Assembly: GCA_934593275.1 (NCBI GenBank)
Contig: CAKTQE010000004.1
Coordinates: 1-64,000 of the forward strand
DNA: 64,000 nucleotides
DNA from: an uncultured Oscillospiraceae bacterium
Lineage (GTDB): Bacteria > Bacillota > Clostridia > Oscillospirales > Oscillospiraceae
Reading direction: 5' to 3'
Shown: positions 1 through 8,513 of the stretch, piece by piece
Layout: each line of letters begins with the position of its first letter
Numbering within the stretch: the stretch's first letter is position 1
Notes under the pieces: model-generated
The model's database searches: none
What the model saw: the letters and a program-made list of their open reading frames with translations, nothing else
Told to the model about the DNA's origin: nothing
Made by a program: the position numbers and the translations under genes

Positions 1-51
1 GAGTCTGCTCGTATCAAGCTTGCTCATCTATATCCGGAAATAAAGTTTTAG
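1..51 (+). CDS. 3' tail of an unidentified gene, truncated at window edge
   Basis: Reading frame 1 is open from the first base and ends in TAG at 49-51, giving a 16-residue tail that ends in Tyr-Pro-Glu-Ile-Lys-Phe. The following DNA is repeat-rich and non-coding, which fits the end of a gene. The piece is too short to identify, and chance openness over 16 codons cannot be excluded. Confidence 0.3.
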   Translation, partial: ESARIKLAHLYPEIKF

Positions 52-59
52 TTTTAACA

Positions 60-290
60 GACTAGTAGGGGCGGCTACCATGCCGCCCGCCACGTGGCAA
101 TAATAACCTGTGCCGGTGAATGGTACTACCCCATATACGGAACAATGTAGCGGCGATGATTCATCGCCACTCCAGCCCCGGCGAGGGGCTGGCTCCGTGG
201 CGAATATAACCCGTGCGGTTGAATGGTACCACCCCCCGACATGTCATTCCGACCGTAGCGCAAGCGGAGCGGAGGAATCTACTCAAGTTG
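60..290. repeat. Composite dispersed intergenic repeat, copy 1
   Basis: This block contains a GTAGGGGCGGC...GCCGCCCGCCACGT mini-hairpin at 65-96, a stretch of the form GAATGGTACCACCCCC at about 221-237 and an ATGTCATTCCGA motif at 241-252. The same motifs in the same order recur at 2165-2290, and in inverted orientation at 1970-2090. Such hairpin-rich elements are common between genes of gut Clostridia. No open frame here looks like a protein. Confidence 0.7.
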
Positions 291-367
291 CAAGAATAAC
301 ATGCGTAAGGTAAAGCTTGCTACTTGGGAAGATCCCTCCGCTCGTTTCACTCGGTCGGGATGACATG
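240..367. repeat. Long imperfect inverted repeat
   Basis: CATGTCATTCCGACCG (240-255) with AGCGGAGG further in is mirrored by CCTCCGCT (about 334-341) and CGGTCGGGATGACATG (352-367), so the region can fold into a long stem. A related, partly decayed copy lies at 2238-2354. It is probably a miniature non-autonomous element; there is no coding capacity. The rest of 290-448 holds nothing else recognisable. Confidence 0.65.
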
Positions 368-448
368 GCCGGGGGGGGCGTTTATTATTTTTCTGCTCTA
401 TCCATAAACCCCGGCGGCAATTCTGCCGCCGGGGTTTGCATGAATCCA

Positions 449-1507
449 TTATTTGAGAATCCCGCTGATGTCTTTGCTTTCCAGGGTGAACGTGACCTTG
501 TCGCCGTCATGGGTCAGGGTGACGCTGCCGGTGCCGGAGGTCAGGAGGTCGGAGAGGGCAAACGCCGACTGGGCCTGGTTGGTGACGAACCGGATTTCCG
601 TAATACCCTGGGACTCCAATTGGCGGAGGCTCCCGGTGGTGCCACGGAGGGAAGCGGTGTCTGCCTGGACGGTGACGGTCAGAACGCCGTCCTTGACCTG
701 GGACTGGTAGGTCAGGGCCTGTCCGTCAGAGCCGCAGACCCAATAGGCTTCCTGCCGGGCTTCCACAGCCGTCTCGGCGGTGTTGCTCTTGGGATTACTG
801 ACGATAAGCGTCGGTGCGTCGGTTTTCATATTGGCACCGGGGGCGTAATACTGAATCGTTCCCCCGTTTAGCTTGCCGGGATCCTGGGGAAGCTCTGCGC
901 CGTCTTGCTTCTTCCAGTTACCACCGTCACCGATCCCGGCACCTGTTCCAAAGTCGCTATTGCTACTAATTATTTTACCGCCTTGCACCTTTACCTGTGC
1001 GTCATTGGTGACGGTAATATCCGTGCCAGCACCATAACAGCCGCCGCCGATGCCTGCGCCACCAGAGCCGCCGTTGGCCGTGAGGCTGCCATCCTTATTT
1101 TCGTCCGTAATGGTCAGGGTGCCGCCATTGTTCTTTTCCAGTCCAGCAGCTCCCGCACCACTTTTGACTGTGTTGGTTCCGTCCAGCTCGATTTTTACGT
1201 TGCCGGAGGTAGAGATGGCCGCCCCATTATTGGTTTTAATGTTGACATTTTCCAGGGTCACGTTGGCGGTGGCGTCTCCCTACGCTGTGATGGTGACGGT
1301 GTTGTTCGTGGAATTTCCGTTGCTGGTGATGACGGGATTATTGTCTACTGTTGGGGTACTTCCCGCCTGGGAAACGGTCTGGGCCGTATCCGAAGCATTG
1401 ACAGTAATATCGCCGTCTTTCAGATCCCTTTCAGCCGCCAAAACAAAGCTGGGGATCAAGGCCCCCAGCAGCACCAGGGACAGCAATCGGGTCATGATTT
1501 TTTTCAT
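449..1507 (-). pseudogene. Secreted beta-helix/carbohydrate-binding-type protein, interrupted by an in-frame TAG
   Basis: The start is ATG at 1507, preceded by GAGGAGG. Residues 1-24 form a signal peptide (MKKIMTRLL, then a hydrophobic run ending FVLAAE). The frame then runs in register through a single TAG at 1282-1280 and continues without shift to 449, giving about 350 codons. The downstream half has short Gly/Asn/Thr-rich strands such as GGTLTITDENKDGSL and GAGIGGGCYGAG, typical of secreted beta-helix and carbohydrate-binding-like proteins of Clostridia. A GTG at 1261 could restart translation but has no good ribosome site. I infer a recent nonsense mutation, or stop-codon readthrough, rather than two genes. 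The C-terminal part (VTFTLESKDISGILK) appears complete. The substrate is unknown. The lipoprotein at 9177 is similar in style but not an obvious close copy. Confidence 0.75.
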
Positions 1508-1553
1508 AGACAATTCCTCCTCAGTCCGAAAAAGCCATGGCTTGTATGCCATT

Positions 1554-1582
1554 ATTATAGAAAGAACGATTCCGGATTGAAA
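1554..1582 (-). promoter_or_regulatory. Likely sigma-A promoter of the interrupted secreted-protein gene
   Basis: On the minus strand there is a TTTCAA (1582-1577), a 17-base spacer and a TATAAT (1559-1554), about 45 bases upstream of the ATG at 1507. The -10 is perfect; the -35 is weak. Confidence 0.5.
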
Positions 1583-1729
1583 GAGAATTTTCAAACTTTG
1601 GAAATCTATACAAATCCAGGAGGCTCATTTTACACAATTTGCCAATGGACGGAATGGTACAATGGGGGACGTTTCTACGGATTCGCCTACAGTTTCCAGA
1701 ACGTTTCACGCCGTCCCGCTGCCTCATCA

Positions 1730-2090
1730 GTCAGGGCTGCGCCCTGCCAGCTTCCCCGGCGGGGAAGCTTTTGTACCGAGCTTTTGGGTGTCGGGTTTAC
1801 CGAAACGCCCCTGAAAGGCTCCAAAAAAACCTTCCCCGCCGGGGAAGGGGGACCGCCCGCAGGCGGTGGATGAGGGGCGGTACGGCGTTTAACATTGTAG
1901 GAACAACGGGCGCAGAGGTAAAACATATCGAAAGGCCCCCTTGGCTCTCCCTCTGGGAGAGCCAAGGGGCCGGTTGGCGGCAGATTGCCGCCGCTACAGT
2001 AGGGTGTACCATATTTCGGGTGGTACCATTCACCCCCACAGGTTATACATCCCACGTGGCGGGCGGCAGATTGCCGCCCCTACGTCAATG
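1730..2090. repeat. Cluster of hairpin repeats between genes
   Basis: This stretch has three parts. First come two copies of a CTTCCCCGSCGGGGAAG palindrome (about 1750-1771 and 1830-1848). Next is a perfect stem CCTTGGCTCTCCC/GGGAGAGCCAAGG at 1937-1969. Last is an inverted copy of the composite repeat seen at 60-290 (GGCGGGCGGCAGATTGCCGCCCC inside 2053-2083). Open frames on both strands are repeat-derived and lack ribosome sites. From 1583 to 1730 I see nothing recognisable. Confidence 0.6.
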
Positions 2091-2164
2091 TACCACGTTT
2101 TTCGCATTTTACGGACGCAAAACGGTGATAGATACGTTGTAAACATGGTAATTCGCAACAAATG

Positions 2165-2354
2165 TATCGTAGGGGCGGCAATCTGCCGCCCGCCACGTAT
2201 CGATTACAACCTGTTCGGTTGAACGGTACCACCCCCCGACATGTCATTCCGAGCGGAGCGTGAAACGGAGTCGAGGAATCTTCTCAAGCAGCAGATTTTA
2301 CCTTGTGGTGGTACTTTTCTGCCACGTAGAAGATTCCTCCACTCCGCTTACGCT
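2165..2354. repeat. Composite dispersed repeat, copy 3, with inverted-repeat end
   Basis: The GTAGGGGCGGCA...TGCCGCCCGCCACGT hairpin (2169-2199) is followed by GGTACCACCCCCCGACATGTC and an arm GAGGAATCTTCT (2273-2284). That arm pairs with AGAAGATTCCTC at 2328-2339 and beyond. The order matches copy 1 at 60-290. Confidence 0.65.
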
Positions 2355-2393
2355 GCCAACCATTGAATCAGAAATTCCCTAATAAGCGCAAAA

Positions 2394-2447
2394 AGAAATG
2401 ACCCCTGACGAACCGGTTCCGGTATCTCCTCGTCAGGGGTCATTTCT
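2394..2447 (-). terminator. Strong rho-independent terminator of an orphan transcript
   Basis: Perfect 18-bp arms at 2394-2411 and 2430-2447 (core ATGACCCCTGACGA) are followed on the minus strand by a T-rich run (TTTCTTTTTGC). No complete gene precedes it; it ends the unit that starts from the promoter at 2716-2744. Confidence 0.8.
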
Positions 2448-2475
2448 GTTCACTCTTATTATCTAACATCATTGG

Positions 2476-2640
2476 TTAACCTCTCTTTCTACGGATTACG
2501 GGGCTGCCATCCTGTTTTACTGTCTCCGTGATACAGTGTACTTCATTGATAAAGCCGGCAATAAACTCTATTTTATCGGAGATTTACAGGAGGTCCTGCC
2601 CTTGGCCCAGTTTATACAGAGCCGCTCGGTCCGATACCCA
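2476..2640 (-). pseudogene. Decayed small reading frame inside the orphan transcript
   Basis: In one minus-strand frame the DNA reads RAALYKLGQGQDLL, a TAA, then ISDKIEFIAGFINEVH and further residues to VIRRKRG and a stop at 2476. The composition on both sides of the TAA looks protein-like, but there is no plausible start with a ribosome site. It lies between a consensus promoter and a strong terminator. I do not recognise the family. It could instead be the body of a non-coding RNA of about 320 bases. Confidence 0.35.
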
Positions 2641-2715
2641 TCATCATCATTGTTTCTTTTCAAAGTCCTTTTCGGTTTTTCTTTGAACTCTTTGGTATCT
2701 TCCCTTTGTGTCTAT

Positions 2716-2744
2716 ACTATATCACAAGAAATGCGCTGTGACAA
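2716..2744 (-). promoter_or_regulatory. Near-consensus sigma-A promoter of the orphan transcript
   Basis: On the minus strand TTGTCA (2744-2739), a 17-base spacer and TATAGT (2721-2716) would start transcription near 2709. The transcript would run to the terminator at 2447-2394 and contain no intact gene. Confidence 0.7.
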
Positions 2745-2835
2745 GCCGTATTTTTGTACAATTTAAACATTATCTTTTTGGCATTGTTGCACATTTCCCT
2801 TTTTCTCTTATCATTTCCGCCCCTGCTGTTAAAAG

Positions 2836-2866
2836 CCCCCGGGCGGCGTGGAACCGTCCGGGGGTG
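2836..2866 (-). terminator. Terminator of proS
   Basis: A GC-rich hairpin (CCCCCGGACGG / CCGCCCGGGGG on the minus strand) lies about 25 bases after the proS stop and is followed by CTTTTAAC. Confidence 0.75.
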
Positions 2867-2891
2867 TGATTTCAACCATTCAAAGGGGCCG

Positions 2892-4328
2892 TTAATAGGC
2901 AACGCCCCAGTAGATCATCTTCTGGGCGGGCTTGCCGCAGCAGACACAGGTGTCGCCCAGGTGTTCCTGGTTAAAGGGGATGCAGCGGGAGGACATTCCG
3001 GCTACCTCTTTCATTTTCAGCTCGCAGGCCTCGTCACCGCACCACATGGTCTTGATAAAGCCGCCGTTCTGCTCCTGCAGGGCCTTGGCTTCTTCCAGGG
3101 TGTGGGCCTCGTAAATGTGGTCTTCCAGATTCTTCTTGGCCCGGTCAAACATGCCCTGGTGTACCAGTGCCAGCTGCTCCTCCACGGCCTTTTCCAGGTC
3201 CTCCAGCTTGACGGTGACCTTCTCCCGGTCAGTCCGGCGCACCAGAACGCACTCATCATTTTCCAAATCCCGGGGGCCGCACTCCACCCGGACGGGTACG
3301 CCCTTCATTTCGTACTCGGCGCACTTCCAGCCCATGGAGTTGTCGGAATCGTCCACCTTGACCCGGAAACCGGCCTTTTCCAGCCGCTCCCGCAGCTGCT
3401 GGGCCGCTTCCAGAACACCGGGCTTATGCTGGGCCACCGGCAGGATTACCACCTGGATGGGAGCGATCTTGGGAGGCAGCACCAGACCGTTGTTGTCGCC
3501 GTGGGTCATAATGATGCCGCCAATAAGACGGGTGGACACGCCCCAGGAGGTCTGGAAGGGGTTGACCCGCTGGTTGTTCTTATCCGTAAAGGTAATGTCA
3601 AAGGCCTTGGCGAAGCCGTCACCAAAGTAATGGGAGGTACCGGCCTGCAGAGCTTTCCGGTCGTGCATCATGCACTCGATGGTGTAGGTAGCCTCTGCGC
3701 CGTTGAACTTCTCCTTGTCGGTCTTCTGGCCCCGGGTAACGGGCATGGCCAGCACATTCTCGCAGAAATCGGCATAGAGGTTCAGCATCTGCTCGGTAAA
3801 GGCCTGGGCCTCCTGGGCAGTGGCGTGCATGGTGTGGCCCTCCTGCCACAAAAACTCCCGGTGGCGCAGGAACGGACGGCTGGTCTTTTCCCAGCGCAGA
3901 ACGCTGCACCACTGGTTGTACTTCATGGGCAGGTCCCGGTGGGACTGGATCACCTGGGCAAAATGGTCACAGAACAGGGTCTCAGAGGTAGGCCGGATGC
4001 ACAGCCGCTCCTCCAATTTTTCGTTGCCCCCCATGGTCACCCAGGCACACTCCGGCGCAAAACCCTCTACATGGTCCTTTTCTTTCTGCAGCAGGCTTTC
4101 AGGAATCAGCATGGGCATGTAGACGTTTTCCACGCCCACCTTTTTAAACTCCGCGTCCATGATCCGCTGAATATTCTCCCAGATTGCATAGCCGTAGGGC
4201 CGGTAAATAAACACGCCCTTGACAGAAGAATAGTCGATCAGCTGGGCTTTCTTGCAGACGTCCGTGTACCACTGGGCAAAATCCACTTCCATGTCGGTGA
4301 TTTGCTCCACTTTTTTATCCTTTGCCAT
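2892..4328 (-). CDS. proS: Prolyl-tRNA synthetase, archaeal/eukaryal type
   Basis: Class II aminoacyl-tRNA synthetase that charges tRNA-Pro with proline in the cytoplasm. The 478-residue length fits the short bacterial copies of the archaeal/eukaryal type, which lack the inserted editing domain of the E. coli type. Visible elements are RPTSE (112-116), the motif-2 region around [18 protein letters not shown] (149-166), [10 protein letters not shown] and the motif-3 stretch [12 protein letters not shown]-terminal cysteine-containing region (CGDEAC and CVCCG) looks like the zinc-binding appendix, and the chain ends in Tyr, as is usual for this type. The start ATG at 4328 has GAGAGG about 10 bases upstream. 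The gene is monocistronic, divergent from sdaA, and has its own terminator. I see no T-box leader. A tRNA-Pro gene lies elsewhere in the window at 46178. Confidence 0.96.
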   Translation of the reverse strand: MAKDKKVEQITDMEVDFAQWYTDVCKKAQLIDYSSVKGVFIYRPYGYAIWENIQRIMDAEFKKVGVENVYMPMLIPESLLQKEKDHVEGFAPECAWVTMGGNEKLEERLCIRPTSETLFCDHFAQVIQSHRDLPMKYNQWCSVLRWEKTSRPFLRHREFLWQEGHTMHATAQEAQAFTEQMLNLYADFCENVLAMPVTRGQKTDKEKFNGAEATYTIECMMHDRKALQAGTSHYFGDGFAKAFDITFTDKNNQRVNPFQTSWGVSTRLIGGIIMTHGDNNGLVLPPKIAPIQVVILPVAQHKPGVLEAAQQLRERLEKAGFRVKVDDSDNSMGWKCAEYEMKGVPVRVECGPRDLENDECVLVRRTDREKVTVKLEDLEKAVEEQLALVHQGMFDRAKKNLEDHIYEAHTLEEAKALQEQNGGFIKTMWCGDEACELKMKEVAGMSSRCIPFNQEHLGDTCVCCGKPAQKMIYWGVAY

Positions 4329-4368
4329 AGTATTTCATCCTCTCAGGTTTTCTTCAAATCTTCAATTT

Positions 4369-4374
4369 ATTATA
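4369..4374 (-). promoter_or_regulatory. proS: Extended -10 element for proS
   Basis: TATAAT preceded by GTGG lies on the minus strand about 40 bases upstream of the proS start. A TTGACA lies only 7 bases upstream of it, too close to serve as its -35, so this is probably an extended -10 promoter. Confidence 0.45.
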
Positions 4375-4430
4375 CCACGGCTGTCAAGCATTTGGGGACC
4401 GATTTTTGCTCTTTGCTGCCACAGGGCATA

Positions 4431-4459
4431 TTGTTTTTTCCCAGATTTTCTGGTATACT
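4431..4459 (+). promoter_or_regulatory. sdaA: Promoter of sdaA
   Basis: TTGTTT (4431-4436), a 17-base spacer and TATACT (4454-4459) lie 30 bases upstream of the sdaA ATG. Confidence 0.7.
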
Positions 4460-4489
4460 GAATTCAGAACAGAAAACGGAGGAATCGAA

Positions 4490-5704
4490 ATGAAGTCCAT
4501 TCGGGAAATTTATAAAATCGGCAAAGGCCCCAGTTCTTCCCATACCATGGGGCCGGAGCGGGCTGCCGGGCTTTTTCGGGGGGAGTATCCCGGGGCGGAT
4601 GCTTTTGAGGTGATTCTCTACGGCTCCCTGAGCAAGACCGGCGTGGGCCACGGGACGGACCGGGTGCTGCGGGAGACTTTGGCCCCCTGCCCTACCAAAA
4701 TTATTTTCTCCGAGGAAGTGCTGCCCGGTGCCCATCCCAATACCATGGACTTTATCGCTTTGAAAGAGGGCAGCGAGATTGGTCGGCTGCGGGTGGAATC
4801 CATCGGCGGCGGGGATATTCGCATTCCTGGTCGGGAGGATGCCCTGGGGGAAGAAGTGTATATTGAGCATTCCTTTGCGGAAATCGCGGATTTCTGCAAG
4901 TGGCGTTATATCCACACCCTCAGCGACTATGTGGAGCTGAACGAGGGGCCGGAAATCTGGGACTTTTTGCTGACGGTCTGGCAGGCCATGAAGCAGTCCA
5001 TTGAGGACGGTCTGGCCGCCACCGGCACCCTGCCCGGGGGGCTGAACGTGCAGCGAAAGGCCAACTATCTCTACCACAAAACCGGCGGCTGCGATGCCCC
5101 CGCCCTGCGGGAATTCCAGCAGATCGCCGCCTATGCCTATGCGGTGGCAGAGCAGAACGCCGACAACGGCACCATCGTCACCGCCCCCACCTGTGGGGCC
5201 TGCGGCGTGGTTCCCGCAGTGCTGAAATACATGCAGGACACCAAGGGCTTCTCCGATGAGACCATCTGCCGGGGCCTTGCCACTGCCGGTATCATCGGCA
5301 ACCTGACCAAGAGCAACGCTTCCATCTCCGGGGCCGAATGCGGCTGTCAGGCGGAGATCGGCACCGCCTGCTCCATGGCCGCTGCCGCTCTGGCAGAACT
5401 CTACGGCCAGGATCTGGACCAGGTGGAGTACGCCGCAGAGGTGGCCATGGAGCATCACCTGGGGCTGACCTGTGACCCCATCTGCGGTCTGGTGCAGATT
5501 CCCTGCATTGAGCGCAACGCCGTAGCCGCCATGCGGGCCATGAACGCCTGTAATTTGAGCTACTTCCTCACCGGCTCCCGAAACATCAGCTACGACATGG
5601 TTTGTCGTGCCATGCACGAAACCGGCATCAACCTGAACCAGCGGTTCCGGGAAACCAGCGAGGGCGGTCTTGCCAAGCTGTATGACCGAAAGATGAAAAA
5701 ATAA
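4490..5704 (+). CDS. sdaA: L-serine dehydratase, iron-sulfur type, fused beta and alpha subunits
   Basis: Deaminates L-serine to pyruvate and ammonia using a 4Fe-4S cluster. The 404 residues hold the beta domain first (MKSIREIYKIGKGPSSSHTMGP at the N-terminus carries the conserved SSSHT) and then the alpha domain. The alpha domain has PTCGACGVVPAVL, GAECGCQAEIG and CDPICGLVQIPC, the cysteine motifs expected to hold the cluster. Many Clostridia split these domains into two proteins; here they are one chain, as in E. coli SdaA. I chose the ATG at 4490, with GGAGG at 4479-4483, instead of an upstream in-frame ATG that lies inside the promoter. It is a single-gene unit ending in a hairpin at 5714. 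Confidence 0.95.
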   Translation: MKSIREIYKIGKGPSSSHTMGPERAAGLFRGEYPGADAFEVILYGSLSKTGVGHGTDRVLRETLAPCPTKIIFSEEVLPGAHPNTMDFIALKEGSEIGRLRVESIGGGDIRIPGREDALGEEVYIEHSFAEIADFCKWRYIHTLSDYVELNEGPEIWDFLLTVWQAMKQSIEDGLAATGTLPGGLNVQRKANYLYHKTGGCDAPALREFQQIAAYAYAVAEQNADNGTIVTAPTCGACGVVPAVLKYMQDTKGFSDETICRGLATAGIIGNLTKSNASISGAECGCQAEIGTACSMAAAALAELYGQDLDQVEYAAEVAMEHHLGLTCDPICGLVQIPCIERNAVAAMRAMNACNLSYFLTGSRNISYDMVCRAMHETGINLNQRFRETSEGGLAKLYDRKMKK

Positions 5705-5713
5705 AAGCTTCAA

Positions 5714-5752
5714 TGTGTCCGGCCCCTTGTTTGGGGGTTCGGACACACTGTT
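5714..5752. terminator. Terminator between sdaA and the histidine kinase gene
   Basis: The stem GTGTCCG.CCCC/GGGG..CGGACAC (5715-5746) is followed by GTTTTTATTTT on the plus strand. The convergent histidine kinase gene stops at 5754, so the hairpin may serve both. Confidence 0.8.
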
Positions 5753-5753
5753 T

Positions 5754-6983
5754 TTATTTTCCAAAGGTGACGGTGAAGGTCGTCCCCGCCCCTGGTTGGC
5801 TGATGACGGAAAGGGTTCCACCCAGCCGCTCGGTCATTTCCCTGGTAATGGCCAGACCCAGGCCAAAGCCCCGTTGACTGCCATTCCGGCTTTTGTCGCC
5901 ACGGTAAAACCGGTCAAAGACATGGGGCAAGTCCTCCTGAGAGATCAGGCTTCCCAGATTTTGGACAGACAACTGAGATTTCCGCTTGGCTTTGGCCAAC
6001 CGCAGCCGCACCGTCCCCCCTCTTGGCTCATATTTCAGGGCATTTTCCAACAGGCTCATAACAATGCGGAACAAATAATCCTCATTGCCCAACATCATGC
6101 ACTGGTCGGGAAGTTCCGTTTCCAGGGTCACGCCGTTTTCATAGGCCAGAGATTCCACTTCCAGCTCCGCTTTCAGGGCGATGGCCGCCAGATCCGTTTC
6201 CTCCATGGAAAGGTGCGCATCCTGCCGCTCCACATCTGCCAGGGTCAGCATTTCGGCAATGAGCCGCTGCATCCGCTTGGCGGATTCCTGGGTGCTGTCC
6301 AGCCAGCGACCCAGTTCCCCCACCGGGGTCTGGGGGTTCTCCATCAAAATAGAGTTGTTGGCAAGGATCACGGAAAGAGGGGTTTTCAGATCGTGGGAGG
6401 CATCGGCTACAAACTGCTTTTCCCGCTCCATGGCCTCCTCCATGGGCCGGGCGGCAATGACCGCCAACTTTTTGCTGATGGCCAGAAACAGCAGCATGGC
6501 CCCGACCCAGATGCCAAACAAGGCCCCGCAGAGTTTCAGCATGGAATAGGTGATATAGCGCATATCCGCCAAAGCGATTTTGCAGGGCTGGGAACCGCTG
6601 CGATAATAGATCACATGCTGCTGAGGCAGCAGCCCAAAATCCTCCTGCCGGTTCACCACGGTTTCCAGAAGCTCCGGAAGTTCCTGCTGAAAAAGCTCGC
6701 TTCCAGAAAGGACGGTATATTCCCCGGTGCCGGAATCGTAAAAACAGACGGCAATGTTCATTTCCGCACCCCGTTTTTCAGGAGGTCTGGACGACTCCCC
6801 CGGCTTTCGCTCCGGGGGCTGGGAGAAAGCCCCCAAAGGGGCCACCACCTGTTCCATGGTCCGGCGCAGGCCGGTGTAATAATCCCGCACCATGTATACC
6901 GCCACCGCTGCCACCATCACCGTCAGCACAATGCCGATCAGCAGCATATTAAACTGTACAAACCGTTTCCGATAGGCTTTCAT
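5754..6983 (-). CDS. Membrane sensor histidine kinase
   Basis: Two-component sensor of 409 residues. It has a first membrane segment at about 11-32, an extracytoplasmic region of about 115 residues without a recognisable fold, and a second membrane segment at about 148-170. The HisKA dimerisation domain follows, with SHDLKTPLSV; the phosphorylated residue would be His197. The HATPase domain has an N-box SLLENALKY and a glycine-rich end (GFGLGLAITREM). The ectodomain has a Pro/Glu/Arg-rich stretch at about 55-72. The start overlaps the response regulator stop by 4 bases, so the two are translationally coupled. The pair lies head-to-head with the polyphosphate polymerase operon at 7794 and may control it. 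The signal is unknown. Confidence 0.93.
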   Translation of the reverse strand: MKAYRKRFVQFNMLLIGIVLTVMVAAVAVYMVRDYYTGLRRTMEQVVAPLGAFSQPPERKPGESSRPPEKRGAEMNIAVCFYDSGTGEYTVLSGSELFQQELPELLETVVNRQEDFGLLPQQHVIYYRSGSQPCKIALADMRYITYSMLKLCGALFGIWVGAMLLFLAISKKLAVIAARPMEEAMEREKQFVADASHDLKTPLSVILANNSILMENPQTPVGELGRWLDSTQESAKRMQRLIAEMLTLADVERQDAHLSMEETDLAAIALKAELEVESLAYENGVTLETELPDQCMMLGNEDYLFRIVMSLLENALKYEPRGGTVRLRLAKAKRKSQLSVQNLGSLISQEDLPHVFDRFYRGDKSRNGSQRGFGLGLAITREMTERLGGTLSVISQPGAGTTFTVTFGK

Positions 6984-7654
6984 GGCTGAACCTCCAACCG
7001 ATAGCCGATTTTCTGCAAATTGCGGATGGTCACCCGAGAGCCTAAAAACCGCAGTTTTTTCCGCAGGAAGGAAATGTACGCCTCCACATTGTTGTCGGTG
7101 GCCTCCGAATCCATGCCCCAGCCCCTGGTGATCAGCAGGTCCTTGGAAAAGGTCATTTTCGGCTCTGTCAGCATCAGCCGGGCGATTTCAAATTCCTTGG
7201 GACTCAGCTGCACATCCCGCTTTCCGCAGCGCAGGGTCACGGTGTTCAGGTCCAGGGTCAGATCCTCATAGGACAGTTCATTCAAAACCATGGCCCCCTT
7301 GCGCCGGGTCATGGCCCCGATCCGGGCCAGCAGCTCCTCCGGGTCAAAGGGCTTGGTCAGGTAGTCGTCCGCCCCGGCGTTAAGGCCCAGCACCTTGTCC
7401 GGCACCGTGGTTCGGGCGGTGAGCATCAGGACGGGGGTCTGGATGCCCTCGCTGCGGATTTGCCGCAAAACGCTGATGCCATCCAGCTTGGGCAGCATAA
7501 TATCCAGCAGCACCAAATCATAGGAAAATCCCCGAATATAGTCCAGAGCCGACTGGCCGTCCGCCACCCAGTCCGTAAGGTTCCCCGCCTTTCTTAATAT
7601 ATGTTCCAAGGCCCCGGCCAGGCCGGTCTCGTCCTCCACGATCAGTAGATTCAT
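6980..7654 (-). CDS. OmpR-family response regulator
   Basis: DNA-binding response regulator of 224 residues and partner of the kinase that overlaps its 3' end. The receiver domain (1-115) has acidic residues E7-D8, phospho-acceptor D51 in LLDIMLPKLDG, T79 and K101 in LTKPF. The winged-helix domain (about 125-222) ends with the usual RKKLRF...IRNLQKIGYRLE signature. The start ATG at 7654 has an AGGAGGG ribosome site. A TATAGT box with an upstream TG sits on the minus strand near 7677. The divergent gene at 7794 is the obvious candidate target; this is inferred only from arrangement. Confidence 0.94.
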   Translation of the reverse strand: MNLLIVEDETGLAGALEHILRKAGNLTDWVADGQSALDYIRGFSYDLVLLDIMLPKLDGISVLRQIRSEGIQTPVLMLTARTTVPDKVLGLNAGADDYLTKPFDPEELLARIGAMTRRKGAMVLNELSYEDLTLDLNTVTLRCGKRDVQLSPKEFEIARLMLTEPKMTFSKDLLITRGWGMDSEATDNNVEAYISFLRKKLRFLGSRVTIRNLQKIGYRLEVQP

Positions 7655-7708
7655 AGGTATCCCTCCTTTATCTATACTATACCATTTTACCGCAAGTTCT
7701 GAAAGGAA

Positions 7709-7754
7709 GCTGAAAAAATCTTTTTTCGGTTTTCAGATTTTTTTAAGCGGGCCA
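7709..7754. promoter_or_regulatory. AT-rich inverted repeat in the divergent control region
   Basis: CTGAAAA (7710-7716) and TTTTCAG (7740-7746) form an inverted repeat that encloses AAAAAATC and TTTTTTCGG, followed by a T run. It sits between the response regulator and the polyphosphate polymerase gene. It may be the regulator's binding site or a hairpin; the sequence does not decide. Confidence 0.35.
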
Positions 7755-7793
7755 TGGATAATAAAGGCATCCACTTTTCAAGGAGGAATTCAT

Positions 7794-8513
7794 ATGGAAC
7801 GCTACCAAGCTGTTTTTCAGCGTAAAGAACTAAAATACATGTTAAGCGACAGCCAGCTGGCAAAGCTGATGCCCATTTTGCGGCAGCACATGGAGCCGGA
7901 TGCCTTTCCCCACAGCTCCATCGCCAATCTTTATTATGATACCCCGGATTTTCGTCTGATCCGCCGTTCCCTGGAAAAAACCGGCTACAAAGAAAAGCTG
8001 CGGCTGAGAAGCTACGGCGTTCCCGGTGGGGCTTCCCAGGTCTTTCCGGAAATCAAGAAAAAGACCCTGGGCATTGTCTATAAGCGGCGGGTCAGTATGC
8101 CCTATACCCAGGCCCTGGCCTACCTCTCCGGCAGCCGCCCCGGCCCCGATGGGCAAATCTACCGGGAACTGGACTGGATGTTGTCTTCCTACCCCGACTT
8201 GGCCCCCAGGGTGTTTTTAAGCTATGAACGGGACTCCTGGCAGGGGCTGGATGACACCTCCCTGCGGCTGACCCTGGACCGGGATATTCTCTACCGCACC
8301 CACGGTCTGGATTTGCGGCAGGGCATCTGGGGAGATGCCCTCTTGGCCCCGGGGCAGACCCTGATGGAGGTCAAAATCCCCAGTGCCGCCCCTTTGTGGC
8401 TGGCCCAGGCTTTTTCGGAACTGCACATCTACCCCACCTCTTTTTCCAAATACGGGGAAGCCTATAAACGAATTCAAAAGGAACACAGATTGGAGTACAA
8501 ACGCTATGCTTAA
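7794..8513 (+). CDS. VTC-domain polyphosphate polymerase
   Basis: Predicted polyphosphate polymerase of the VTC4 tunnel-fold family, which adds the gamma-phosphate of a nucleotide triphosphate to a growing polyphosphate chain. In 239 residues it shows ELKY (12-15), paired basic motifs (KEKLRLRSYG, KRR), EIKKK, LTLDRD and LMEVKIP near the C-terminus. This is the alternation of basic and acidic beta-strand residues that lines the VTC tunnel. The last motif, SFSKYGEAY, is also typical. The ATG at 7794 follows AAGGAGG. No SPX domain or membrane segment is present, so membrane attachment would have to come from the DUF4956 protein encoded next, which starts within its last codons. Bacterial VTC proteins are commonly found beside DUF4956 and CotH or beta-helix genes. 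The activity itself is inferred. Confidence 0.88.
   Translation: MERYQAVFQRKELKYMLSDSQLAKLMPILRQHMEPDAFPHSSIANLYYDTPDFRLIRRSLEKTGYKEKLRLRSYGVPGGASQVFPEIKKKTLGIVYKRRVSMPYTQALAYLSGSRPGPDGQIYRELDWMLSSYPDLAPRVFLSYERDSWQGLDDTSLRLTLDRDILYRTHGLDLRQGIWGDALLAPGQTLMEVKIPSAAPLWLAQAFSELHIYPTSFSKYGEAYKRIQKEHRLEYKRYA

Noticed and set aside
449..871. Plus-strand frames opposite the interrupted secreted-protein gene
   Set aside because: Signal peptide, ribosome site and promoter are all on the minus strand.
1687..2142. Several frames of 80-167 codons in the repeat cluster
   Set aside because: They consist of translated hairpin repeats (Pro/Arg/Gly-rich) without ribosome sites.
4329..4430. T-box leader for proS
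   Set aside because: Only about 40 bases separate promoter and start, with no T-box sequence or specifier stem.
2754..4493. A 579-codon plus-strand frame over proS
   Set aside because: Shadow of the well-supported proS gene on the other strand.
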